From Pseudobacillus wudalianchiensis (GTDB taxonomy: Bacteria > Bacillota > Bacilli > Bacillales > Domibacillaceae), in contig NZ_MAYT01000028.1 in NCBI RefSeq assembly GCF_001685015.1, positions 62,001 to 126,000 on the forward strand: a DNA stretch of 64,000 bases. The letters run 5' to 3'. The position numbers and the translations under genes were made by a program. Below, one piece after another: positions 39,881 through 49,302 of this stretch. The notes beneath the pieces are model-generated. The model saw only the letters and a program-made list of their open reading frames with translations, had not been told where the DNA came from and made no database searches. How positions within the stretch are numbered: position 1 is the stretch's first letter; the number at the start of each line of letters is the position of its first letter.

Positions 39881-39906
39881 AAGCGGTGTGATTGATCACA
39901 CCGCTT
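39881..39906 (-). terminator. Hairpin at the rny stop codon
   Basis: AAGCGGTGTGAT (39881-39892) pairs perfectly with ATCACACCGCTT (39895-39906), overlapping the rny stop codon. On the minus strand only TTCCC follows, so it may attenuate or stabilise rather than fully terminate between rny and ymdB. Confidence 0.6.
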
Positions 39907-41465
39907 TATTTCGCATATTCCACAGCACGCGTTTCTCTTATAACTGTTACTTTAATATGGCCTGGATAATCAAGTTCTCCCTCGATTCGTTTTCGAATGT
40001 CCCGTGCTAGTCGGTGTGCTTGTAAATCATCTACCTGTTCAGGCTTCACGATAATTCGCACTTCGCGGCCAGCCTGTATCGCAAATGACTTTTCAACACC
40101 GTCATAGGATTCAGCAATTTCCTCGAGTTTTTCCAATCGGCGAATATAATTTTCCAGCGTTTCACTGCGGGCACCCGGTCTTGCAGCCGATAATGCATCA
40201 GCAGCAGCCACGAGTACAGCAATAATAGAAGTTGGCTCAGTATCACCATGGTGAGAGGCAATACTATTAATAACAACCGGATGTTCTTTATACTTCGTCG
40301 CAAGCTCGACTCCGATTTCTACGTGGCTTCCTTCGACCTCATGATCGACTGCTTTGCCAATGTCATGAAGAAGGCCGGCACGGCGGGCAAGCGTCTCATC
40401 TTCCCCAAGTTCCGCTGCCAGTAAGCCCGTAAGAAAGGCGACTTCCATCGAATGCTTCAGTACATTTTGACCATAGCTTGTACGGTATTTCAAGCGCCCT
40501 AAAATTTTGATTAAGTCTGGATGCAAGCCATGAACCCCTACCTCGAAAGTCGTTTGTTCGCCGACTTCACGAATGTGTTCATCTACTTCTCTGCGTGCCT
40601 TATCGACCATTTCTTCGATACGAGCTGGGTGAATACGTCCATCTTGTACAAGTTTTTCAAGGGCCAGCTTGGCAGTTTCCCGACGAATAGGATCAAACCC
40701 TGAAAGGATTACGGCTTCCGGTGTATCATCAATAATTAAATCAATACCTGTCAGCGTTTCCAGCGTACGGATATTTCTACCTTCCCGTCCGATGATACGG
40801 CCTTTCATTTCATCATTTGGCAATGTTACAACGGATACAGTTGTTTCTGCCACATGATCGGCCGCACAGCGCTGAATGGCAAGAGAAAGGATTGACTTCG
40901 CTTTCTTATCTGCTTCTTCCTTGGCTCGGTTTTCTTGCTCTTTTGTCATTATAGCAATATCGTGTGCAAGCTCTTGCTCCGTCCGATCCAATATAATGGA
41001 GCGGGCTTCTTCCCGAGTGAGACTGGCGATTCTTTCTAGTTCCGCCTGCTGCTTTTTGATCATCTCTTCCACTTTGCTGTCCATCTCTTCAATATGTTGT
41101 TGTCTCTCAGCAAGAATCTCCTCTTTTTTCTCAAGCTGCAATTCGCGTTTATCAAGCGATTCATCTTTTCGGTCGAGGTTCTCTTCCTTTTGTAACAAAC
41201 GATTCTCTTGTCTTTGCAATTCGTTTCTTCGTTCACGAAGTTCTAGTTCCGTGTCTGTACGAAGCTTATGAATTTCATCCTTTGCTTCAAGCAGGGCCTC
41301 TTTCTTTAGCGCTTCTGCCTCACGTTTCGCATCGTCAATAATTTGATCTGCAGCACTTTTAGCTCCTGCAATCTTTGATTCTGCAATGGATTTTCGAACA
41401 AAATAGCCAACAACTACACCGACGATTAGGCCAAGCAAAATGGAGATGATTGTAATGGGTTCCAT
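39906..41465 (-). CDS. rny: Endoribonuclease Y
   Basis: The main RNA-decay-initiating endonuclease of Bacillus, anchored in the membrane. The 519-residue protein has an N-terminal membrane helix ([20 protein letters not shown]), a long charged coiled coil (about 25-200), a KH domain ([19 protein letters not shown]) and an HD domain with [19 protein letters not shown]. RicA and YmdB, both linked to RNase Y, are encoded in the same window. Confidence 0.98.
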   Translation of the reverse strand: MEPITIISILLGLIVGVVVGYFVRKSIAESKIAGAKSAADQIIDDAKREAEALKKEALLEAKDEIHKLRTDTELELRERRNELQRQENRLLQKEENLDRKDESLDKRELQLEKKEEILAERQQHIEEMDSKVEEMIKKQQAELERIASLTREEARSIILDRTEQELAHDIAIMTKEQENRAKEEADKKAKSILSLAIQRCAADHVAETTVSVVTLPNDEMKGRIIGREGRNIRTLETLTGIDLIIDDTPEAVILSGFDPIRRETAKLALEKLVQDGRIHPARIEEMVDKARREVDEHIREVGEQTTFEVGVHGLHPDLIKILGRLKYRTSYGQNVLKHSMEVAFLTGLLAAELGEDETLARRAGLLHDIGKAVDHEVEGSHVEIGVELATKYKEHPVVINSIASHHGDTEPTSIIAVLVAAADALSAARPGARSETLENYIRRLEKLEEIAESYDGVEKSFAIQAGREVRIIVKPEQVDDLQAHRLARDIRKRIEGELDYPGHIKVTVIRETRAVEYAK

Positions 41466-41659
41466 CCTTTCACCTCCTCTTGCTATGAACTTTTGTCATG
41501 CTTTTAACATGTCGGCTGGTACATTGTGTCAACATTTCAATATACAGCTTCTAATTTCCATTTTTAAGAGAAAAAAATGTAAAATATACATCTCAATTTT
41601 ATAGTTGTGAAAATTTCTTGTCAAGGGTTTCATCCCAGCAACTGCTTTCTCCCTATACA

Positions 41660-41697
41660 GACAAAAACAAAAGAGCGATGTCCCCTTGACACCGCTC
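41660..41697 (-). terminator. Terminator after recA
   Basis: GAGCGATGTC (41673-41682) pairs with GACACCGCTC (41688-41697), one G-U pair in RNA, followed on the minus strand by TTTTGTTTTTGT. Confidence 0.85.
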
Positions 41698-41704
41698 CTC
41701 ATGA

Positions 41705-42751
41705 TTATTCGTCAAGCAAGCTAAACTCCTCTGTTGCTTCTTCTTCATTCGTTTCCACAAAGTCTGCATCCAGCCCATAATGCTGGCGGATCTTCATCAT
41801 AATCTCCTGGCGAATAGCCGGATTTTCCTTTAAGAACTGCTTAGCGTTTTCACGACCTTGCCCTACGCGCTCTTCATTATATGAGTACCATGCACCACTT
41901 TTTTGAACAATATCTACTTCCGAACCCATATCGATAATTTCACCTTCTCTGGAGATTCCTTCTCCATACATGATATCGACTTCCGCTACACGAAACGGAG
42001 GGGCTACTTTATTTTTCACTACTTTAATTTTTGTTTTATTTCCTACAATTTCGTTCCCTTGTTTTAATGCTTCCGCACGACGAACTTCCAAACGGACGGA
42101 ACTATAGAATTTTAGTGCACGTCCTCCAGGTGTTGTTTCAGGGTTTCCAAACATTATTCCGACTTTCTCACGAATCTGGTTAATAAAGATCGCAATCGTT
42201 TTGGACTTATTGATGGCACCAGACAATTTACGAAGAGCCTGTGACATTAAACGCGCCTGTAAACCGACGTGGGAATCACCCATTTCCCCTTCGATCTCCG
42301 CCTTCGGTACGAGAGCAGCGACTGAATCGATAACAAGGATATCGATAGCACCGCTGCGTACAAGAGCTTCAGCAATTTCAAGTGCCTGTTCCCCTGTATC
42401 TGGCTGCGAAAGGAGCAACTCATCAATATTCACTCCTAGTTTCTGAGCATATACAGGATCAAGCGCATGCTCCGCATCAATAAAAGCTGCTTGACCGCCA
42501 GATGCCTGTACTTCAGCAATAGCATGAAGTGCTACAGTTGTTTTACCAGAGCTTTCCGGACCATAGATTTCAACAATACGACCGCGTGGATAACCACCTA
42601 CACCAAGTGCTGCATCAAGAGCGAGCGATCCGCTTGGGCTTGTGGAAATCTTCCGATCCGTTTGTTCTCCTAATTTCATGATAGACCCTTTACCAAATTG
42701 TTTTTCAATTTGCTTTAAGGCCATATCCAATGCTGCTTGACGATCGTTCAC
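41705..42751 (-). CDS. recA: Recombinase RecA
   Basis: Catalyses strand exchange and triggers LexA self-cleavage. It has 348 residues with Walker A GPESSGKT at residues 64-71, Walker [13 protein letters not shown], the L2 DNA-binding region ([20 protein letters not shown]) and an acidic C-terminal tail ([14 protein letters not shown]). Starts with GTG at 42751 behind AAGGAGG. A LexA box and a SigA promoter lie upstream. In most Bacillus genomes cinA is directly before recA; here metY sits between. Confidence 0.98.
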   Translation of the reverse strand: MNDRQAALDMALKQIEKQFGKGSIMKLGEQTDRKISTSPSGSLALDAALGVGGYPRGRIVEIYGPESSGKTTVALHAIAEVQASGGQAAFIDAEHALDPVYAQKLGVNIDELLLSQPDTGEQALEIAEALVRSGAIDILVIDSVAALVPKAEIEGEMGDSHVGLQARLMSQALRKLSGAINKSKTIAIFINQIREKVGIMFGNPETTPGGRALKFYSSVRLEVRRAEALKQGNEIVGNKTKIKVVKNKVAPPFRVAEVDIMYGEGISREGEIIDMGSEVDIVQKSGAWYSYNEERVGQGRENAKQFLKENPAIRQEIMMKIRQHYGLDADFVETNEEEATEEFSLLDE

Positions 42752-42823
42752 TAAAATTCCTCCTTAAAATTGGCAATCTATTAAATAAATGCACGTAGAC
42801 ATGTTGTTTCAGAACCTATACTA

Positions 42824-42852
42824 ACTATACCTCTTTATTGAGATAATTTCAA
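42824..42852 (-). promoter_or_regulatory. SigA-type recA promoter
   Basis: TTGAAA (42847-42852) and TATAGT (42824-42829) on the minus strand are separated by 17 bp, about 75 bp upstream of the GTG start. Confidence 0.8.
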
Positions 42853-42860
42853 GCAAAAAG

Positions 42861-42874
42861 CGAACATTTATTCG
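42861..42874. promoter_or_regulatory. LexA (DinR) box of recA
   Basis: CGAAC-attt-ATTCG matches the Gram-positive SOS box CGAAC-N4-GTTCG at 9 of 10 fixed positions and lies 8 bp upstream of the -35 hexamer. Confidence 0.82.
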
Positions 42875-42954
42875 GTTTTTTTGTTTCCGAAAGAAAAAAA
42901 GATTAGGATAAAAAACTAGAAAAAAAGAAGAAGAGATAGCGGAAAAAAGAGAAG

Positions 42955-43000
42955 AAAAAAGTAACTCCTGCCTCTTTATTTTATCATAAAGAAGCAGGAG
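42955..43000 (-). terminator. Terminator after metY
   Basis: CTCCTGC (42965-42971) and GCAGGAG (42994-43000), extended by TCTTTAT/ATAAAGA with one mismatch, are followed on the minus strand by TTACTTTTTT. Confidence 0.8.
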
Positions 43001-43047
43001 AAGATAATGTTTAGCCTATAAAACTTTCTATTTTATTCTAGTTCCTA

Positions 43048-44349
43048 TTAGCCCTCGACCGCTACGCCCGTTGCTTTTTCAATCGCCTGATTTAAATCAG
43101 CAATCAAGTCTTCTGTCGACTCCAATCCAATTGACAAACGAATCATTTCTTCTTTTGTACCTGACTTTGCTAAATCTTCACTGCTTAGCTGCTGGTGAGT
43201 TGTAGAAGCCGGATGAATAATTAATGATTTGCCGTCCCCAACGTTGGCTACGTGTGACCAAAGCTTAATGTTGTCAATCACTTTTTTACCTGCTTCCCGT
43301 CCGCCTTTAATACCGAACACGACGATCGAGCCGAATGTATTATTTAAATACTTTTTCGCTAATTCATGGGATGGATGGTCTGCAAGGCTTGGATGAGATA
43401 CCCACTCCACCGCCGGATGATTGTTTAAATAATCTACAATTGCAAGTGTATTCTCATGGTGACGTTGAATACGCAAATGCAGCGTCTCTAACCCCTGAAG
43501 CAGCAAGAATGCGCTATGAGCACTTAAAGAAGGGCCGAAATCTCTCAACAGCTGAACACGTAGTTTAATAGCGAATGCCGGTCCTTCAAGGTCAGCAAAT
43601 CTTAGTCCATTATAGGATTCGTCTGGCTCTGTAAAGCCAGGAAACTTCTCACTATTCCAGTCAAACGTTCCTCCGTCTACTACTACTCCACCAATAACTG
43701 TTCCGTGGCCGCTAATCCACTTCGTAGCAGAATGAACGACAATATCTGCTCCACTTGTAAGCGGGTTAGCCCCATATGGTGAAGCAAATGTATTATCTAC
43801 GATAAGTGGAATATCGTTTTCATGAGCGATATCTGCTACTTTTTCTACATCCAACACATTTAAAGACGGATTACCGATAATTTCACCAAAAAGGGCTTTT
43901 GTTTTTGGTGTAATCGCTTTGCGGAAGTTCTCCGGATCAGTCGAATCAACAAATTTTACATTAATTCCGTATTTAGGAAGAGTATTAGCAAAAAGATTGT
44001 ATGTACCTCCATATAAATTAGCTGCCGCTACAATTTCATCTCCGGCATGAGCCAAGTTTAAGATTGAAAAAGAGATAGCTGCCATTCCAGAAGAAAGCGC
44101 TACGGCAGCTGCCCCTTTTTCCAAGAGAGCGACACGCTTTTCAAACACGTCAACTGTTGGGTTCGTAATACGTGTATAGATGTTTCCTGGCTTTTGTAAG
44201 GCAAATAAAGCATTGGCATGATCCGTATCTTCAAAAACAAAAGAAGTCGTTTCATAAATTGGAACAGCACGTGCACCCGTGACCGGATCAGGCACCTGTC
44301 CCCCGTGAAGTAAAATTGTTTCTTTGTTCCAGTTGTTCGTCATTGTCAA
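43048..44349 (-). CDS. metY: O-acetylhomoserine sulfhydrylase (aminocarboxypropyltransferase)
   Basis: A PLP enzyme of 433 residues that makes homocysteine from O-acetylhomoserine and sulfide. It belongs to the Cys/Met gamma family: NNWNKETILLHGGQVPDPVTGARAVPIYETTSF (in parts), LSSGMAAISFSILNL, the substrate loop YGGTYNLFANTLPKYGI and the Schiff-base lysine in VVHSATKWISGHGTVIGG. The S-box riboswitch upstream shows that it is repressed by S-adenosylmethionine. Its insertion between cinA and recA is unusual. Confidence 0.95.
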   Translation of the reverse strand: MTMTNNWNKETILLHGGQVPDPVTGARAVPIYETTSFVFEDTDHANALFALQKPGNIYTRITNPTVDVFEKRVALLEKGAAAVALSSGMAAISFSILNLAHAGDEIVAAANLYGGTYNLFANTLPKYGINVKFVDSTDPENFRKAITPKTKALFGEIIGNPSLNVLDVEKVADIAHENDIPLIVDNTFASPYGANPLTSGADIVVHSATKWISGHGTVIGGVVVDGGTFDWNSEKFPGFTEPDESYNGLRFADLEGPAFAIKLRVQLLRDFGPSLSAHSAFLLLQGLETLHLRIQRHHENTLAIVDYLNNHPAVEWVSHPSLADHPSHELAKKYLNNTFGSIVVFGIKGGREAGKKVIDNIKLWSHVANVGDGKSLIIHPASTTHQQLSSEDLAKSGTKEEMIRLSIGLESTEDLIADLNQAIEKATGVAVEG

Positions 44350-44389
44350 ACCCTCCTAATGTATTTAATAAAATATTTGTGATTCGAGG

Positions 44390-44421
44390 AATATAAAAAA
44401 CCTCTTCTTATGAAGAAGAGG
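44390..44421 (-). terminator. Intrinsic terminator of the metY riboswitch
   Basis: CCTCTTCTT (44401-44409) pairs with AAGAAGAGG (44413-44421). On the minus strand TTTTTTATATT follows. It lies between the aptamer and the metY start and serves as its expression platform. Confidence 0.85.
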
Positions 44422-44439
44422 GTTTATTATAGGATCCTC

Positions 44440-44549
44440 CTCTTATCTTTCAGGTTCGTCTACCTGCAGGAATTAGCACCGTCTCAGACAATTGTCTGAA
44501 GGTTGCCGGGCTTCATCGGGCCTAATCCCTCCACCGCTCTCAATAAGAG
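44440..44549 (-). ncRNA. SAM-I (S-box) riboswitch upstream of metY
   Basis: On the minus strand the RNA begins CUCUUAU (44543-44549) and closes with AUAAGAG (44440-44446) as P1. The S-box hallmarks AGAGCGGUGGAGGGA, GGCCCGAUGAAGCCCGGCAA, the P3 hairpin CAGACAAUUGUCUG, GGUGCUAAUUCC and GGUAGACGAACCUGAAAGAUAAG follow in order. SAM binding should favour the downstream terminator and lower metY expression. Confidence 0.96.
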
Positions 44550-44589
44550 TATTCATATTTAATTAAGTCATGACTAAACCTTGTTTCTC

Positions 44590-44619
44590 ATTATATAGCT
44601 TATTGATCAGATTAGTCAA
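44590..44619 (-). promoter_or_regulatory. Promoter of the metY riboswitch leader
   Basis: TTGACT (44614-44619) and TATAAT (44590-44595) on the minus strand with an 18-bp spacer, about 40 bp upstream of the riboswitch 5' end. It overlaps the sequence just after the cinA stop. Confidence 0.7.
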
Positions 44620-44636
44620 TAATATTCGGAATTTTT

Positions 44637-45890
44637 TCACTTATCTTCAGTAAGTTCTGCTAGCAAATAATGACACGCGTATTTAACGGAACGTTTTCTG
44701 ATTCCAGCACGGCTCCCTGCCAAGTCAAGCTTAAATGCTTTCGGTTGTTTATACTTGGAAGCAAGCCCAATCCAAACAGTGCCAGGCGGTTGTCCTTCCG
44801 CCTCATCAGGTCCAGCCACACCTGTAAAGCTAATACCGAAGTCAGCGTCTAGAAGCTGGCGGACGTTCTCTGCCAGTTCAAGGGCACACTCCTCACTAAT
44901 AGCTCCATGGCTTGTAAGTGTTTCTTTTTTCACATTTACAAGCTTCTCCTTTGCCTGATTAGAATAGCAAACAATGCCTCCATTGAAAAAAGTACTTGCT
45001 CCCGGAACAGCTGTCATTTCACTTTGGAACAGCCCTCCTGTTAAACTTTCGGCCGCTGCTAGCGTATGAGACGTTTCCTTTAAGCGTTCTGCTAGTTCTC
45101 GGGCAATCGTTGTATCATTATATCCGTAAAAATAGTCACCAACCCGACGAAGAATTTTTTCTTCCGCTTCTTTGATCATTTGCAAGGCCGTCTCTTCTGA
45201 CTCATGCTTGGCTGTAATTCGGAGTGTTACCTCTCCATCTCCCGCAAGCGGTGCAATCGTTGGGTTTTGCTGGGCAAGCAATAAATCCTCCACTTCTGTT
45301 TCCAAAGCAGATTCACCGATACCAAAAAACCTTAGTACCCGCGACTCAATTTTCTCCACTTTCTCGAGTACATCTAACAAGGCTGGCTTGGCATATTGAG
45401 TAAACATCGGCTGCATTTCTCGAGGCGGTCCTGGGAAGAGTATGTAACAATGGTTTTCTCCTTTTACCATCATTCCTGGCGCCATGCCATGATCGTTTGG
45501 CAGAACAAGACTTTCTTCCATAACGAGCGCCTGCTTTTTATTGTTTGGTGTCATAGGGCGTTTTGTTCTAATAAAATAATTCTCGATGCTCTTTAGTGCC
45601 TCTTCATTGTATACGAGCGGACGGCCGATATGAGAAGCAATGACCTCTTTTGTTAAATCATCTTTTGTTGGACCGAGCCCCCCTGTAAAGATCAGCAAAT
45701 CTGCCCTTTTCTCAGCTTCCTTAATGGCATCAAGGACACGGTTGCCGTTATCTCCAACCACTGTATGGTAATAAACATTAATGCCAATTTCCGCTAACTG
45801 CTGGGAAAGAAACTGAGCGTTCGTATTTGTAATTTGTCCCAGCAGCAGCTCAGAGCCTACTGCAATAATTTCTGCATTCATTCTCCTCAT
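44637..45890 (-). CDS. cinA: CinA, competence/damage-inducible protein with NMN deamidase-type domain
   Basis: A 417-residue protein with an N-terminal MoCF-biosynthesis domain ([40 protein letters not shown]) and a C-terminal CinA domain ([46 protein letters not shown]) of the nicotinamide-mononucleotide deamidase and ADP-ribose pyrophosphatase type. The precise start is uncertain: ATG 45890 or 45881, both near GAGGAG. In Bacillus it is co-transcribed with recA; here the metY locus separates them. Confidence 0.93.
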   Translation of the reverse strand: MRRMNAEIIAVGSELLLGQITNTNAQFLSQQLAEIGINVYYHTVVGDNGNRVLDAIKEAEKRADLLIFTGGLGPTKDDLTKEVIASHIGRPLVYNEEALKSIENYFIRTKRPMTPNNKKQALVMEESLVLPNDHGMAPGMMVKGENHCYILFPGPPREMQPMFTQYAKPALLDVLEKVEKIESRVLRFFGIGESALETEVEDLLLAQQNPTIAPLAGDGEVTLRITAKHESEETALQMIKEAEEKILRRVGDYFYGYNDTTIARELAERLKETSHTLAAAESLTGGLFQSEMTAVPGASTFFNGGIVCYSNQAKEKLVNVKKETLTSHGAISEECALELAENVRQLLDADFGISFTGVAGPDEAEGQPPGTVWIGLASKYKQPKAFKLDLAGSRAGIRKRSVKYACHYLLAELTEDK

Positions 45891-46005
45891 CCCTTCTCTT
45901 TCCTAAAGTTGATAGTTGATAATAATCAAGGGAAACGCTATTTATGAGAACTTTCTCAAAATTACCCCTCTGCTAATCTAACAAAGAATGAACTTAGCAT
46001 GAAGT

Positions 46006-46353
46006 TCAAATCCCATAATGTATCATATACTTCTTTTCTTTTGCAGCCTGTATAATTTTCGCGGCCAGCTCATTAAGACCGGCGGATTCGTTAAAAGATA
46101 TTGAAGATGTCACTACATCATAAAACAAGGATAAAGATTCAGGCGGAATAATCGTTATCCCACAATAAGCTAATCCATATTCTGGACGATTAAGCGAATG
46201 AAAGTAGGTTTTCATCGTTGCTAATTGTTCATTTAAATCAAAAATAAGATCATCATCAACAGAAATACAATTGTATTTCTGAGGATCATAATCATCGTAA
46301 TCTTTCTGGCTATCAACCGCATCCAGTATGCCGAATTCATGTACACAAGGCAT
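46006..46353 (-). CDS. Conserved-looking hypothetical protein of about 115 residues
   Basis: I do not recognise a function. The protein reads MPCVHEFGILDAVDS at the start and has an acidic, tyrosine-rich early region (QKDYDDYDPQKYNCISVDDDLI). The middle (KTYFHSLNRPEYGLAYCGITIIPPESL) looks folded, and a helical end (GLNELAAKIIQAAKEKKYMIHYGI) follows. ATG 46353 has AGGGGG 6 nt upstream; a longer frame to 46371 has weaker support. It lies alone between cinA and pgsA, with its own space on both sides. No signal peptide or membrane helix. Codon use and the good ribosome site suggest a real gene. Confidence 0.72.
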   Translation of the reverse strand: MPCVHEFGILDAVDSQKDYDDYDPQKYNCISVDDDLIFDLNEQLATMKTYFHSLNRPEYGLAYCGITIIPPESLSLFYDVVTSSISFNESAGLNELAAKIIQAAKEKKYMIHYGI

Positions 46354-46435
46354 GATCATCCCCCTCTTCATTTAAATGCGAGGAATTTGAGAATGCATCC
46401 ATTATTAGCACTCCCTGTAACGGGGCTTTCCTAAA

Positions 46436-46461
46436 AATAAAGCTGCTCCAACAGCGGGAGC
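46436..46461 (-). terminator. Probable terminator after pgsA
   Basis: GCTCC (46445-46449) and GGAGC (46457-46461) form a short stem with AGC extension, followed on the minus strand by TTTATTTTTAGG. Weak stem, good U-rich tail. Confidence 0.5.
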
Positions 46462-46537
46462 CTCTTCTCTATAGCATCGTGTTAGACGCTAAATCCTATA
46501 GATGACGAGACTCTTTGCTTCGGAACAGCTTTTTCTC

Positions 46538-47116
46538 TTATTTTGAATGTTTAAATACGCCTCGGTTAAGATAGAAATAATCCCATCCAGACCAAATAGT
46601 AAAGAATGCCGCAACCCAAAGAGCAATATCTGCAAATGGAATTCCTAGAGACTCGAATGGAGCATTGTGAAGCAATAAAGCGGCAATCGCAATGATTTGT
46701 GCCCACGTCTTAATCTTTCCAAGCATATTGGCGGCTACTACTTCGCCCTCTCCTGCTAGAATTAATCGCAGTCCCGTTACAGCAAACTCACGGCTGATAA
46801 TGATAATGACGATCCAAGAAGCAGCCAAATTAAAGTCGACGAGCACAATTAGTGCTGCCGAAACAAGCAATTTATCTGCGAGTGGATCTAAAAACTTGCC
46901 CAAGTTTGTGACCAAATTCAGCTTTCTTGCATAATAGCCGTCAATCCAATCGGTTGTCGAAGCTAAAATGAACAACATTGCTCCCCAAAAGTGGGCTGCT
47001 GGCATAGTTGTTCCAAACACTGTCACGTTTCCCCAATTAAAATCAACGAGCATGATCACCAAAAACAAGGGAATCATTAAAATTCTTGAAACAGTAATCT
47101 TATTCGGTAAATTCAC
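46538..47116 (-). CDS. pgsA: CDP-diacylglycerol--glycerol-3-phosphate 3-phosphatidyltransferase
   Basis: Makes phosphatidylglycerol phosphate, the precursor of phosphatidylglycerol and cardiolipin, in the membrane. The 192-residue protein carries the CDP-alcohol phosphotransferase motif DG-x2-AR-x8-G-x3-D-x3-D in DWIDGYYARKLNLVTNLG / KFLDPLADKLL, and several membrane helices (LMIPLFLVIMLV, SWIVIIIISREFAVTGL). GTG 47116 is preferred with GGAGG 7 nt upstream. It follows the rodZ-like gene by about 67 bp. Confidence 0.95.
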   Translation of the reverse strand: MNLPNKITVSRILMIPLFLVIMLVDFNWGNVTVFGTTMPAAHFWGAMLFILASTTDWIDGYYARKLNLVTNLGKFLDPLADKLLVSAALIVLVDFNLAASWIVIIIISREFAVTGLRLILAGEGEVVAANMLGKIKTWAQIIAIAALLLHNAPFESLGIPFADIALWVAAFFTIWSGWDYFYLNRGVFKHSK

Positions 47117-47183
47117 AATGGACCCTCCAACTATTCTATCGACGAACAACTTTGTTCAGAAGCTATCCGAAAAAACTGCCGAA

Positions 47184-48053
47184 TTATTGTTCAGCCGGTT
47201 TCGCTTGAATAATAACATCCTGTCTCACCTGCTTGGCAGCTGGGAGCTGATATGTCAGCGTTTCGCCATTCACTTTGATTTCTGTATCAGGTGCAAAACC
47301 AACGACAATTTTCGCGGATGTTTGTCCTGTTAAATCAAATGTTTGTGACTGTCCTTTTGCCAACATATTGTTATAATAGCTTTTCCCGCTTCCGTCTGTT
47401 ACGCCTATCCATGTTTCTCCTTTAGATAGAATAGTTACTTCGAATTTTTCTGCGTTTTGCAGCTCATACGTTGCTTTTCTGCCGCTCACACCTAGCGCCG
47501 TTAACGTTTGTTTGGGTTTGGCTGGTTCTTGAACTTTCTCTTCTTTCTTTGTTTCTTTTTTTGGTTCTTCTTTTTCTTTCGCTACTTTTTTCTCGTTCTC
47601 TTGTTCTTTCGGCTGCTCCACAACTGTTTCTTCTTTCACCGTTTTATCGTTAGAATCGCTTTTTGGAATAAGGAACCAGACTAGAAAGAGAGCTCCCACA
47701 ACGAAAGCTGTCACTAAAATTCTCGGCAAATATTCGAGAATTTTCGAGGATTCAGCCGGCACTGTTGATCGTACTTTCTCTACCTTTGTCGCTCTTTGTG
47801 GAATTTCATCTTCATAAGAAGACGGAATCTCACTCTTATATTCTTCAAACAATTGCTCAGGATCAAGTCCAACGGCCTCTGCGTACTGCTTAATAAATGC
47901 CCGAACATAGAACTTGCCAGGCATCATATCGTAATTGCCTTCTTCGATACCATTTAAATAACGCTTCTGAATCTTTGTCATTTCTTGTACATCTGCTAAG
48001 GACAGTCCTTTTGCTTCTCGTGCTTCTCTTAAGCGGTTTCCTAATTCTGTCAC
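47184..48053 (-). CDS. rodZ: RodZ-like membrane-anchored helix-turn-helix protein (YmfM)
   Basis: A cell-shape protein of about 289 residues that links MreB to the membrane in RodZ families. It has an N-terminal HTH_25 (GNRLREAREAKGLSLADVQEMTKIQKRYLNGIEEG in parts), a single membrane helix (ILVTAFVVGALFLVWFLIP, residues about 110-128), a Glu/Lys-rich linker (VVEQPKEQENEKKVAKEKEE in part) and a C-terminal DUF4115 beta domain. GTG 48053 gives the family N-terminus TELGNRL. It lies just upstream of pgsA, its conserved position. Confidence 0.92.
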   Translation of the reverse strand: MTELGNRLREAREAKGLSLADVQEMTKIQKRYLNGIEEGNYDMMPGKFYVRAFIKQYAEAVGLDPEQLFEEYKSEIPSSYEDEIPQRATKVEKVRSTVPAESSKILEYLPRILVTAFVVGALFLVWFLIPKSDSNDKTVKEETVVEQPKEQENEKKVAKEKEEPKKETKKEEKVQEPAKPKQTLTALGVSGRKATYELQNAEKFEVTILSKGETWIGVTDGSGKSYYNNMLAKGQSQTFDLTGQTSAKIVVGFAPDTEIKVNGETLTYQLPAAKQVRQDVIIQAKPAEQ

Positions 48054-48071
48054 CCATAACACCTTCCATAA

Positions 48072-48863
48072 TTAAAAGTTAAACCCACCAAAGTCCATAT
48101 CCTGAAACATATTGTTTTTTTCTACCGGTTCGTATGTAATTTCTTCATCAGGATGATGACGAAGTTCAATAATATAATCAAAGTCCTCCAAACTATATTC
48201 ACTGTTTTGGACAAAAATATCTGGATGCTCTATCACTTTAACTGCAGGCAGTCTCATAATTTCCCGAACAAGCTGCCAGTGTTTTTCGCTGGCCCGCTTG
48301 GTTGACACAACTCCATCCATAATAAAAAGATGATTCGGATTATATTCATCCCGAATTAGTTGATCACGAACCGTTTGTTTAATCATAGTTGATGAAACGA
48401 ACAGCCATCTCTTATTAGCACACACACTCGCTGCCACAATCGACTCGGTTTTCCCGACTCTTGGCATGCCGCGGATACCGATTAATTTGTGCCCTTCCAT
48501 TTTATACAATTCTGCCATAAAATCAACGAGAAGTCCAAGTTCATCGCGGACAAAACGGAATGTTTTTTTGTCATCTGCATCTCGCTGAATATAGCGCCCA
48601 TGCCTTACAGCCATGCGGTCTCTAAGCTTCGGCTCTCTTAACTTGACAATTTCAATCGTATCCATCGTTTCTAAGATGGATTCCAGTCTTCTAATTTGAT
48701 CTTCGCTTTTCGCTAATATTAAAAGGCCACGGCTTGCTTCATCCACCCCATTAATCGTAACAATGTTAATAGAGAGCATACCAAGCAGCGACGCCACATC
48801 CCCTAATAACCCCGGACGGTTTTTTACAATTTTATATTCTAAATACCATTCTTTTTTGGACAT
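48072..48863 (-). CDS. ymfK: YmfK, DUF3388-type protein with N-terminal ACT-like region
   Basis: A Bacillaceae-specific protein of 263 residues. The first 80 residues look like an ACT regulatory domain (YKIVKNRPGLLGDVASLLGMLSINIVTINGVDE), after which a P-loop-like GIRGMPRVGKTESIVAASVC occurs, suggesting nucleotide binding. Function unknown. It lies 18 bp upstream of the rodZ-like gene and is separated from ymfJ by a terminator. Confidence 0.85.
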   Translation of the reverse strand: MSKKEWYLEYKIVKNRPGLLGDVASLLGMLSINIVTINGVDEASRGLLILAKSEDQIRRLESILETMDTIEIVKLREPKLRDRMAVRHGRYIQRDADDKKTFRFVRDELGLLVDFMAELYKMEGHKLIGIRGMPRVGKTESIVAASVCANKRWLFVSSTMIKQTVRDQLIRDEYNPNHLFIMDGVVSTKRASEKHWQLVREIMRLPAVKVIEHPDIFVQNSEYSLEDFDYIIELRHHPDEEITYEPVEKNNMFQDMDFGGFNF

Positions 48864-48947
48864 AAATAACGCTCCTAGCGGCTTTCCAAAAAGCCCGTTA
48901 ATAATAATGTCTAGGTACTATCATATATGATTTATCCCTTTATTGAA

Positions 48948-48977
48948 AGAAAAAAGAGAGGGAAAACTCCCTCTCTT
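48948..48977 (-). terminator. Terminator after ymfJ
   Basis: AAGAGAGGG (48954-48962) pairs with CCCTCTCTT (48969-48977), overlapping the ymfJ stop codon. On the minus strand TTTTTTC follows. Confidence 0.85.
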
Positions 48978-49233
48978 AACGACTTCCGTTATTTTGTACT
49001 AATTTGACCATCATACTTGCGATTGCTCTTTGCTCTTCTTCTGAGGCAACCGACCATAAATCAGATAATACTCTTTCCTGTTCATTTTTAGGGTCTACTT
49101 TGTTGGCAAGATAATCGCCAACTTGATAAGCCATATTATTAACTAGATCACTGTTCATCCCTGCGCTTGTCGCCTGATTTAATTTGTCTCCTAAGAAGTT
49201 TTTCCATTCGTGCCAATTTTCAAGTACTGACAT
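48976..49233 (-). CDS. ymfJ: YmfJ, DUF3243 protein
   Basis: A small helical protein of 85 residues conserved in bacilli without known function. It reads ENWHEWKNFLGDKLNQATSAGM and DLWSVASEEEQRAIASMMVKLV. GGAGGG precedes the start at 49233. It lies alone between ymfI and ymfK, with its own terminator. Confidence 0.9.
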   Translation of the reverse strand: MSVLENWHEWKNFLGDKLNQATSAGMNSDLVNNMAYQVGDYLANKVDPKNEQERVLSDLWSVASEEEQRAIASMMVKLVQNNGSR

Positions 49234-49302
49234 GTCGTTGTCCCTCCTTTATTGAGTTGCAACATTAGTTTGTTCCCTAAAGAAAAAAATTATGCATGCA
49301 AA

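Noticed and set aside
40876-41271. A 131-codon antisense frame over rny
   Set aside because: Serine-rich shadow of the rny coiled coil; no ribosome site and no protein-like pattern.
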